Positions 16,581 to 24,395 of a DNA stretch of 64,000 nt are shown piece by piece. The notes beneath the pieces were generated by a model. The model saw only the letters and a list, made by a program, of their open reading frames with translations. It did not search any database and had not been told where the DNA came from. Position 1 is the stretch's first letter. The number at the start of each line of letters is the position of its first letter. The stretch is from Mycobacterium gordonae (GTDB taxonomy: Bacteria; Actinomycetota; Actinomycetes; Mycobacteriales; Mycobacteriaceae), in assembly GCF_001417955.2 (NCBI RefSeq), contig NZ_LKTM01000339.1:62001-126000 (forward strand), written 5' to 3'. The position numbers and the translations under genes are program-made.

Positions 16581-18169
16581 CCGAAACTGTGCAGGCGCTG
16601 CTGCGCCGACGGCTGTCGGATTCCGCCATCGCCGTGAAATATGGCGATTTGCAGTGGACTTGGAGCCAATACCTGGCGCACGCCGGCGCTCAGGCGGCGG
16701 CCCTGCTCGCGGCCGCCGACCGTGACCGTCCGATGCACATCGGATCGCTGTTGGGAAACACACCCGACATGCTGACCCAGATGGCGGCGGCGGGCCTGGG
16801 TGGGTATGTCCTGTGCGGGCTGAACACCACCCGGCGCGGCGAAGCGCTGGCCGCCGACATCGTGCGCGCAGACTGCCAGGTCGTGGTGACCGATGCGGAA
16901 CACCGCGCGCTGCTGGACGGGTTGAACCTGCCCGGTATTCGGATCATTGACACCTCGACATCGCAATGGGCCGCCCTGGTCGCCGACGCCGGCGAACTCG
17001 TCCCCCATCGGGAGGTCGAGATGATGGACCCGTTCATGATGATCTTCACCTCCGGCACGAGCGGGAACCCCAAGGCGGTGCGGGTGGCACACCTGATGCC
17101 GGCTTTCGCCGGGCTCAACCTCGCCGAGCGGTTCGCCCTGACCGAACGCGACACCTGCTACGTGTCGATGCCGCTGTTCCACTCCAACGCGGTCGTCGCC
17201 GGCTGGGCGCCGGCGGTGGTCTCCGGGGCATCGATCGTGCCGGCGAAGTTCTCGGCCAGCAATTTTCTCTCCGATGTCCGCCGGTATCAGGTCACCTACA
17301 TGAATTACGTCGGCAAGCCGCTCGCCTACATCCTGGCCACGCCCCGGCGCGCGGACGACGCGGACAACCCGCTGCGGGTGGCGTTCGGCAACGAGGCCAA
17401 CGAGAAAGACATCGATGAGTTCGCGCGCCGCTTCGGCGTACAGGTCGAGGACGGCTTCGGCTCCACCGAGAACGCCGTCATGGTGATACGCGAACCAGGC
17501 ACGCCGCGCGGCTCGATCGGCAAGGGGGCCGTCGGGGTTGCCGTCTACAACAGCGAGACAGTCACCGAGTGCGACGTCGCCCGGTTCGATGAGCACGGTG
17601 CGCTCATCAACGCCGACGACGCCGTCGGTGAACTGGTGAACACCACGGGATCGGGTCTGTTCACCGGTTACTACAACGACCCGCAGGCCAACGCGGAACG
17701 CATGCGGCACGGCATGTACTGGTCCGGCGATCTGGCATACAAAGACTCCGAGGGCTGGATCTATCTTGCCGGGCGCACCGCTGATTGGATGCGGGTCGAC
17801 GGCGAAAACCTCGCGGCGGCTCCCATCGAGCGGATTCTCCTGCGCCACAAGGCAATCAACCGAGTTGCCGTATATGCCGTCGCCGACGAACGGGTGGGCG
17901 ACCAGATCATGGCGGCTGTGGTCCTGCACCACGGACACTCATTCGACCCGCGATCGCTGGAGTCGTTCCTGGACGCGCAGCAGGACCTCTCCCCCAAGGC
18001 GCGACCTCGATACGTCCGGATCGCCACGGATCTGCCCAGCACCGCAACGCACAAAGTGCTCAAGCGCCAGCTCATCGCCCAGGGAACCGCCGTCGGCGCG
18101 GACGAGGAACTGTGGGTGCGCGAGGAACGTGGCACCGGCTACCAGATCCAGTCCCGCGCCGGCCGTTGA
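16577..18169 (+). CDS. Fatty-acid-CoA ligase (FadD, FadD1/FadD17-like)
   Basis: A 530-residue ANL-superfamily enzyme. Motifs in order: the ATP-binding loop FTSGTSGNPK, the VEDGFGSTEN motif that contacts adenine, the YWSGDLAYKD/GRTADWMRVDGEN hinge and a C-terminal lysine in ATHKVLKRQ. The N-terminus (MTETVQALLRRRLSDSAIAVKYGD) and the LNTTRRGEALAADI segment resemble mycobacterial FadD1 (Rv1750c) and FadD17 as I recall them. It activates a carboxylic acid to its CoA ester via an acyl-adenylate; chain length or steroid specificity cannot be told. Start is GTG, overlapping the TetR stop by four bases. Confidence 0.9.
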   Translation: MTETVQALLRRRLSDSAIAVKYGDLQWTWSQYLAHAGAQAAALLAAADRDRPMHIGSLLGNTPDMLTQMAAAGLGGYVLCGLNTTRRGEALAADIVRADCQVVVTDAEHRALLDGLNLPGIRIIDTSTSQWAALVADAGELVPHREVEMMDPFMMIFTSGTSGNPKAVRVAHLMPAFAGLNLAERFALTERDTCYVSMPLFHSNAVVAGWAPAVVSGASIVPAKFSASNFLSDVRRYQVTYMNYVGKPLAYILATPRRADDADNPLRVAFGNEANEKDIDEFARRFGVQVEDGFGSTENAVMVIREPGTPRGSIGKGAVGVAVYNSETVTECDVARFDEHGALINADDAVGELVNTTGSGLFTGYYNDPQANAERMRHGMYWSGDLAYKDSEGWIYLAGRTADWMRVDGENLAAAPIERILLRHKAINRVAVYAVADERVGDQIMAAVVLHHGHSFDPRSLESFLDAQQDLSPKARPRYVRIATDLPSTATHKVLKRQLIAQGTAVGADEELWVREERGTGYQIQSRAGR

Positions 18170-18215
18170 CGGCGCGGAAGTTGGCGTCAACGACCGAATG
18201 CCGGACGATGTCCGC

Positions 18216-19082
18216 ATGACCGACTCCAGCGCTTCCGGCGCGACCAGGGTGGCCGTGTACTTCGACTTCGACAACATCGTGATCTCGCGTTACGACCAGG
18301 TGCACGGCCGCAACACCTTCCAGCGGGACAAGGCCAAGGGCCTGGACAAGGAGAAACTTCGGGCGGCGACGGTCGACCTGGGCGCAATCATGGATTTCGC
18401 GTCCTCGTTCGGCACGCTGGTGCTGACCCGCGCGTACGCCGACTGGTCGGCCGAGGTCAACGCGGCCTACCACGGTCAACTGGTCGGCCGCGCCGTCGAC
18501 CTGGTGCAGTTGTTCCCGGCGGCCGCCTACGGCAAGAACGGCGCCGATATCCGGCTGGCCGTGGACGCGGTCGAGGACATGTTCCGGCTACCCGATCTGA
18601 CACATGTGGTGATCGTCGGCGGCGATTCGGACTACATCGCGTTGGCGCAGCGGTGTAAACGCCTGGGGCGCTACGTCGTCGGTATCGGCGTGGCAGGCGC
18701 GAGCAGCCAGTCGCTGGCCGCGGCCTGCGACGAATTCGTCACTTACGACGCGCTGCCCGGGATTTCGCCCATCACTGCCAGCCCGCCCAGGAAACGCGCA
18801 CGCCGCGCGAGCTCCGGCGAACCGGACGACGAGCCGCCCGCTCCGGACCCGCAGCTGGCGGCCACCGGCCTGCTCGAACGCGCGCTGCGGATCGGCCTGG
18901 AGAAGGACGACGTGGACTGGCTGCACAATTCGGTGGTCAAAGCGCAGATGAAGCGGATGAACCCGTCGTTCAGCGAGAAGTCGCTGGGGTTCAAGTCTTT
19001 CAGCGACTTCCTGCGCTCGCGCACCGATCTCGTCGAGCTCGACGAAAGCACCACCACGCGGATGGTGCGCCTGAAGAATTAG
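18216..19082 (+). CDS. NYN-domain (LabA/DUF88) putative RNase with C-terminal OST-HTH/LOTUS domain
   Basis: The product of about 288 residues starts with a NYN (PIN-like) nuclease domain: VAVYFDFDNIVIS supplies the first aspartates, NGADIRLAVDAVEDMF the middle acidic residues and VVIVGGDSDYIALAQRCKRLG the last. These match the metal-binding Asp set expected of RNases. A basic, proline-rich linker (PPRKRARRASSG) leads to a C-terminal segment (LERALRIGLEKDDVDWLHNSVVKAQMKRMNPSFSEK..., FSDFLRSR) with the pattern of an OST-HTH RNA-binding domain. The ATG at 18198 would add six residues. It follows fadD by 46 bases and overlaps the convergent gene by four. The role is unknown; RNA processing or decay is likely. 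Confidence 0.82.
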   Translation: MTDSSASGATRVAVYFDFDNIVISRYDQVHGRNTFQRDKAKGLDKEKLRAATVDLGAIMDFASSFGTLVLTRAYADWSAEVNAAYHGQLVGRAVDLVQLFPAAAYGKNGADIRLAVDAVEDMFRLPDLTHVVIVGGDSDYIALAQRCKRLGRYVVGIGVAGASSQSLAAACDEFVTYDALPGISPITASPPRKRARRASSGEPDDEPPAPDPQLAATGLLERALRIGLEKDDVDWLHNSVVKAQMKRMNPSFSEKSLGFKSFSDFLRSRTDLVELDESTTTRMVRLKN

Positions 19083-19750
19083 CGGTCGATCTCGCCGAGG
19101 ATGCCGCGCTCGAGGCTGGTCCGGGTGTTGTCGGGCAGCACGATCAGGCCGTCGAGTTCGGTGCGCGCCAGCTGATACGCGTGCTGGCGCTCCTGGGTTG
19201 TGGCAGCGGTATCCGCGGCGATCCGCAGCAGGCTCTGCGCCCGCGCCAGCCGCTGCCTCTCCTCTTTGGAGAAGTCGCTGCTGCGCCGGCGCATCGCTTC
19301 GGCTTCCGCGGCGTTAAAGGCGGTCACATAGTCTTCGACCGCGTCGAGATACTCGCGCGCGGCATCGCGGTCGTCGAGAAGATCCTCCGCCCGCAGCGGC
19401 TTGTGCAGGTCTGCGCGCAGTTTGGCCCGGTGGAATCCGGTGGTCAGCGGGTCGCGCATGTCGGTCATCACCGGGAAGTCCAGCAGCCGGGTGGCATCGA
19501 GTTCGTACACCAACCATCGCGCGTCGGTCTTCTCGTGCGCCTCGATCGCACGTTTGATGGCCTGCCAGTGCGCCGCCGGGTTTCCGGCCGAGGCTGCGCG
19601 GGCGGGTGCCGCGGAGTTGTCGTCCGACGAGTCAGTGATCTGACGTGTTCGCCGGTTCATGGCCGAGACGGCCCTGATTCCCGCCGCGATCAAGCCGATC
19701 AGCGGCAAGGCGAGCAGGAGCAACTCGACCAACCGGAACAGGACACCCAC
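19079..19750 (-). CDS. Conserved hypothetical protein with N-terminal membrane anchor
   Basis: This 223-residue protein has one N-terminal hydrophobic helix (LVELLLLALPLIGLIAAGI) followed by a polar, mostly helical cytoplasmic or periplasmic domain rich in Ala, Arg, Asp and Glu (for example DLLDDRDAAREYLDAVEDYV and EERQRLARAQSLLRIAADTA), which suggests a coiled-coil-like bundle. I recognise this type from mycobacterial genomes but know no function. Its stop overlaps the convergent NYN gene by four bases, and it lies 23 bases downstream of an SDR gene... on the opposite side the SDR ends at 19774, so the SDR is upstream on the same strand only in position; co-transcription is possible. Confidence 0.7.
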   Translation of the reverse strand: MGVLFRLVELLLLALPLIGLIAAGIRAVSAMNRRTRQITDSSDDNSAAPARAASAGNPAAHWQAIKRAIEAHEKTDARWLVYELDATRLLDFPVMTDMRDPLTTGFHRAKLRADLHKPLRAEDLLDDRDAAREYLDAVEDYVTAFNAAEAEAMRRRSSDFSKEERQRLARAQSLLRIAADTAATTQERQHAYQLARTELDGLIVLPDNTRTSLERGILGEIDR

Positions 19751-19773
19751 GACGCCAGGATGCCACTAGTTTT

Positions 19774-20571
19774 TCAGCGCTTGTCGATCTGCCCGGCCGC
19801 GATCTGATCGGCCGTCTTGGCCGCGACGCCCCCGGCCAGCCGGGAGGCGACCTCGGGAGCGTTCGCCGCGAAGCGCGCCAGCGCCCGCTGCCGCAGCGGC
19901 GCAACGGTCACCTCGCCGCGGTTTCGCTCGATCGCGGTCACCACCGCTGCCCCGACCTGCTCGGGTGTTCCGGTGCCGATGAGCGGAGGGGCCGAAGCCC
20001 CGGAGTCGGCGAACATCCCGGCGCCGCCGATGGCTCCCGGGCTGACGACCGAGACGCCGACACCGGCCGGCCGCAGGTCGTCGCGCAGACACAGAGCGAA
20101 CCCGCGCAGGCCGAACTTGGTCGCCGCATACAGCGAAGCGCGTGCCGTCGCGGTCTTGCCGGAGATCGACGAGATGTAGACGAAGTGCCCCGAACCTCGC
20201 GCGGTGAACGCCGGGATCAGCTCCCGGGTCATCTGCACCGGGACCTCGAGATTGACCCGCAGCGCCCGGTCCACCTGCTCGGCGGTGAAGCTGTCGAGCT
20301 TGCCCGAGGCCGGCAGCGCCGCGTTGGCGACCAGCACGTCGATGGGGCCCGCCTCGGCCAGCAGCGCCGCGGCGGCGCCGGGCTGCGCGAGATCGCTGAC
20401 AATCGTCCGGTGCCCGCTGCCCGACAGTGATGCCGCCAGCTCGTCGAGTTCCTGCGCCTTGCGCGAACTGACGATCAGCCGCGCTCCGCGCTGTGCGAGC
20501 GCCTTGGCGATCGCTCTTCCCAGCCCGCCGGTTGCGCCGGTGAGCAGAACAGTCTTGCCGCTTAACTCCAT
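19774..20571 (-). CDS. Short-chain dehydrogenase/reductase (SDR)
   Basis: This 265-residue SDR has TGATGGLGRAIAKAL for cofactor binding, VANAAL in place of NNAG, a serine in the YISSISGK strand and YAATK as the catalytic Y-x-x-x-K. The start MELSGKTVLLTG at 20571 is typical; the longer frame upstream (to 20778) runs into the divergent fabG3 promoter and has no family similarity. The C-terminal region (VAPLRQRALARFAANAPEVASRL) resembles mycobacterial SDRs that modify long-chain or lipid ketones. Substrate unknown. It is divergent from fabG3 and upstream of the hypothetical membrane protein gene on the same strand. Confidence 0.85.
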   Translation of the reverse strand: MELSGKTVLLTGATGGLGRAIAKALAQRGARLIVSSRKAQELDELAASLSGSGHRTIVSDLAQPGAAAALLAEAGPIDVLVANAALPASGKLDSFTAEQVDRALRVNLEVPVQMTRELIPAFTARGSGHFVYISSISGKTATARASLYAATKFGLRGFALCLRDDLRPAGVGVSVVSPGAIGGAGMFADSGASAPPLIGTGTPEQVGAAVVTAIERNRGEVTVAPLRQRALARFAANAPEVASRLAGGVAAKTADQIAAGQIDKR

Positions 20572-20807
20572 TGCGATGACGCTAGTCGAACGGCTCCGTT
20601 CACGACGCGACCGCGTCACCGGGCAGCCCGTAGCGCTGGGTCCGGGTCTTCGAAGCCCGGGCACGGCGTCACTCCCGACAGGTGCGCGCTCGCGCTCGAG
20701 AAGTGTGAAGCCGCCATACGGATGATTGTGTATGTATGGTGATGCGGCGTTCTTGCGGGAACCGTGGTGTGCCACCATGACAGGGCGCCCAACCGTCAGG
20801 AGATTCC

Positions 20808-21582
<775 letters not shown>

Positions 21583-21590
<8 letters not shown>

Positions 21591-22500
21591 GCGCGTCGCG
21601 CAGATGCCGGCACTGACTGGCGAAGAACGACAACGAAATCGGTGCATTCGGGGCGAGCAGGTCGAAGGCATGGAATGCACCAGGGGCGATTTGCTCATGA
21701 ACGGTCACCCCGGCGTCGCGCAGGCGTTTCGCGTAAGAGACGCACTCCTGATAGAACAGGTCGAGCGTTCCGACCCCGATCCAGGCCGGAGCAAGGCCTG
21801 ACAGGTCGTCGCGCCGCGCCGGTACCGCGGATGCGGGGTCCGCTCCGGACAGATACCACTGCCAAGCCAGCTGATTGTCCCGCTCGCTCCACATAATCCG
21901 TTTGCGTCCATCGGGTTTCGCGCCGGTGCGGTCATCGAGCATCGGGTAGACCAGCATTTGGAAAACCGGGCGGACGTCTTCGCGGTCATGGGCGCGTTGC
22001 GCCAGTGCGGCCGCGAAGTAACCGCCGGCGCTCGCACCTCCGACCGCGATTCGGTCGGGGTCCACCCACGATTGGCGCCGCAGCCACAGCAGCGCCGCGT
22101 AGCAGTCGTCCAACGGAGCCGGAAAAGGATGCTCCGGCGCCAGGCGGTGCTCCACCGCGACCACCGCCACACCCGACATGTGCGACAGCTTGCGACAGTA
22201 CCGGTCCTCCTGAGCCGCGCTACCCATGACGGTTCCACCGCCGTGGATCCACAGCAACGCAGGGGCAGGTGGCGCCAATTCGGCCGGCCGGTGTATCCGG
22301 ACGGTGACATTCCCATCGACCGCGACGACCGGCACGTCGCGCTCGCGCCCGGTCACGCCGGCAAGCCCCATCAAGGCGCGGGGAACCCTCAGGCCGCGGT
22401 GCAGCCCGTATCCCCGGGGCAGGAATCTGGCGATGGAACGGAGTCCCGGGTCAACCGCATGCCGAGAGGTGAACGCGTCGGCCGGATACTGGTTACTCAT
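21583..22500 (-). CDS. Alpha/beta hydrolase (HSL-type esterase, Lip family)
   Basis: The 305-residue protein shows the hormone-sensitive-lipase motif LLWIHGGGTVMG (oxyanion hole), the nucleophile elbow GGASAGGYFAA, a conserved EHRLAPEHPFPAPLDD segment, and the acid/His end VGTLDLFYQECVSYAKRL...GAFHAFD. This is the Lip (LipN/LipI-like) esterase class that cleaves short to medium acyl esters; no signal peptide is visible. I start at ATG 22500 (MSNQYPADAF); the frame upstream is open but not family-like. It overlaps the end of fabG3, so transcription converges. Confidence 0.87.
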
Positions 22501-22630
22501 CGTCACTGACCATACATTCGCAGACAACCGTTGACCCGTGCACCAGGGTCGGTCCTCGATAACCAAGGCCACCAGATTTAGGGACTGAAGTCACTAGAGA
22601 CGAGCGGCGCGCTCTGACGAACATGGTGGC

Positions 22631-23047
22631 GTGACTGCCTTTTCTTCCGTGGGGAACCTGCCGATTTCCACTGTGACCGGCGACCCGGTCGCGCGTGTCG
22701 CCGCCGACGCGAGTCTGGCCGACGCCGCGCGTGCGTTGGTGACCGAGAACGTCGGCGCGATGGTCGTCGGCGACGACGACAATCCGGGCGCGTTGGTGAG
22801 CGAACGTGACGTCGTGCGCGCGGTGGCCGCGGGGATGGACCTCGAGTCCGTCCGGGCGATCGATGTGGCCAGCACCAAGTTGGTGTGGTGTGACGCTGAC
22901 GCCACCATCGACGAAGTCGCCACCCGGATGATGGACCGCTACATCCGCCACATCCTGGTCGAACGCGACGGCGCGCTGCTCGGTATCGTCTCGGCCCGCG
23001 ACGTTCTCGGGGTCTATTGTTCGGAAGCCGAACTCGACCTCGGTTAG
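22631..23047 (+). CDS. Two-CBS-domain protein
   Basis: The 138-residue protein is made of a tandem CBS pair: the first from GDPVARVAADASLADAARALVTENVGAMVV to SERDVVRAVAAGMD, the second from ATIDEVATRMMDRYIRHILVERDGALLGIVSARDVL. Such stand-alone Bateman modules bind adenine nucleotides and often modulate partner proteins. The start is a GTG; no better codon precedes it. The last four bases overlap the stop of the convergent amidohydrolase gene. Nothing in the sequence identifies the partner. Confidence 0.85.
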   Translation: MTAFSSVGNLPISTVTGDPVARVAADASLADAARALVTENVGAMVVGDDDNPGALVSERDVVRAVAAGMDLESVRAIDVASTKLVWCDADATIDEVATRMMDRYIRHILVERDGALLGIVSARDVLGVYCSEAELDLG

Positions 23048-24312
23048 AACGCGTCGGGATCCCGCTGCACCTCGGCGGGCACCGGGTGCTGGTAGAGCCG
23101 AGAAGCGTTCTCCCAGGTGATCTTCCGGATCACGTCGTCGGGCAGTTCACCGATCTCCTCGTGGATGGTCTGCTGGGTGTGCGGCCAGGTCGAGTCACAG
23201 TGCGGGTAGTCGGCTTCCAGCATGCTGTTGTCCACGCCGATGCGCTCATACTGCACGAACGACGATTTGTCCTCCACGGCGCAGAACCAGAAGTTGCGTT
23301 TGAAAACCTCCGCGGGAGTGAGTTTTTCACCGAGCGCACGCCAGGTGCCGTACATCTCGTGATAGCTCAGCATATGGTCCAGGCGGTCCAGTAACCCTGC
23401 TACCCAACCGATCCCGCCCTCGGACAGGCAGATCTTGAGGTCGGGGAATCTGCTCGGCAGCCCGGAGTACAGCCAGTCCACCGCGGCCGAGATCGCGTAG
23501 GCGAAGAACAGCACGCCCTGCACGTCGGGTGGCGCGTCCGCGGTCGTCGACGGCGACGATCCCGAAGAACCGATGTGCAGATTCACCACGGTGCCGGTCT
23601 CGGCGCACGCCGCCATCATCGGCTCCCAGTGGCCCGAGTGAATGCTTGGGAATCCCAGCATCGCCGGGTTCTCGCTGAAAGTCATTGCGTGGAAACCGCG
23701 CTCGGCGTTCTCGTAGATCATCTTGGCGCCCAACTCGGGATCCAGCAGCCATGGCAACTGACACGGAATTATCCGGCCGGGGTAGGGCCCCGCCCATGCT
23801 TCCAGGTGCCAGTCGTTCCATGCCCGCACCGAAGCCAGCGCGAGGTCCCGGTCCTTGGTCACCTGCTGCAGCCGCTGACCGGCGAATCCGGGCAGGAACG
23901 AAGGGAAGTTCAGTGAGGAGTAGATGCCGTTGAGATCCATGTCTTTGACCCGCGCATGAATATCCCATGCGCCCCTGCGCATTTCGTCGAATCGGACCGG
24001 TTCGAAACCGTACTCCGACACCGGCCGGCCTACGACGGCGTTGAAGCCGACGTTGGGCAGCACCTGACCGTCGTACACCCAAGTCTGTCCGCCTTCGGGG
24101 GTGTCCACCACGGTGGGTGCCCGGTCGGCGAACTTCCGCGGAAGACGACCGGTGAAGGTGTCGGGCGGTTCGACGATGTGGTCGTCCACCGAGATGACGG
24201 TGTAACGGCGCTGCGCTCTCGGCGGATCCGGCAGCAACGTGACGGTGCGCTGCTCACCGGTCTTGGCGGTGGTGAAGTTCAGGTCGGCGGCCAACTCGTC
24301 AATCGATTTCAT
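23044..24312 (-). CDS. Amidohydrolase-2 family protein (ACMSD/OH-DDVA-decarboxylase-like)
   Basis: A 422-residue TIM-barrel metal-dependent hydrolase. VISVDDHIVEPPDTF gives the N-terminal metal motif of the amidohydrolase-2 group, VVNLHIGSSG a central His, and ICLSEGGIGWVAGLLDRLDHML plus EADYPHCDSTWP the later acidic and His residues. Members of this group in actinobacteria hydrolyse or decarboxylate aromatic acids. The downstream gene on the same strand is the CoA ligase-aldolase fusion upstream at 24396-26780, so both may be transcribed together, although a strong inverted repeat (24332-24389) lies between them. Substrate unknown. Confidence 0.85.
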   Translation of the reverse strand: MKSIDELAADLNFTTAKTGEQRTVTLLPDPPRAQRRYTVISVDDHIVEPPDTFTGRLPRKFADRAPTVVDTPEGGQTWVYDGQVLPNVGFNAVVGRPVSEYGFEPVRFDEMRRGAWDIHARVKDMDLNGIYSSLNFPSFLPGFAGQRLQQVTKDRDLALASVRAWNDWHLEAWAGPYPGRIIPCQLPWLLDPELGAKMIYENAERGFHAMTFSENPAMLGFPSIHSGHWEPMMAACAETGTVVNLHIGSSGSSPSTTADAPPDVQGVLFFAYAISAAVDWLYSGLPSRFPDLKICLSEGGIGWVAGLLDRLDHMLSYHEMYGTWRALGEKLTPAEVFKRNFWFCAVEDKSSFVQYERIGVDNSMLEADYPHCDSTWPHTQQTIHEEIGELPDDVIRKITWENASRLYQHPVPAEVQRDPDAF

Positions 24313-24331
24313 GCCGGTCTCCTTTCATCGC

Positions 24332-24389
24332 CGAGCAGACACAAAATCGCACAATTTCCCGGCAATCCGTGCGATTTTGCGTCTGCTCG
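24332..24389. repeat. Near-perfect 21-bp inverted repeat
   Basis: Arms 24332-24352 and 24369-24389 are complementary with one A/C mismatch, around a 16-base loop. The core is GAGCAGAC, A/G, CAAAATCGCAC. It sits in the 83-base gap between two minus-strand genes. The core resembles an inverted-repeat family that I recall as recurrent in mycobacterial intergenic DNA. It may act as a terminator or attenuator after the fusion gene, or be a mobile repeat; it occurs once in this window. Confidence 0.75.
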
Positions 24390-24395
24390 CGGGGG

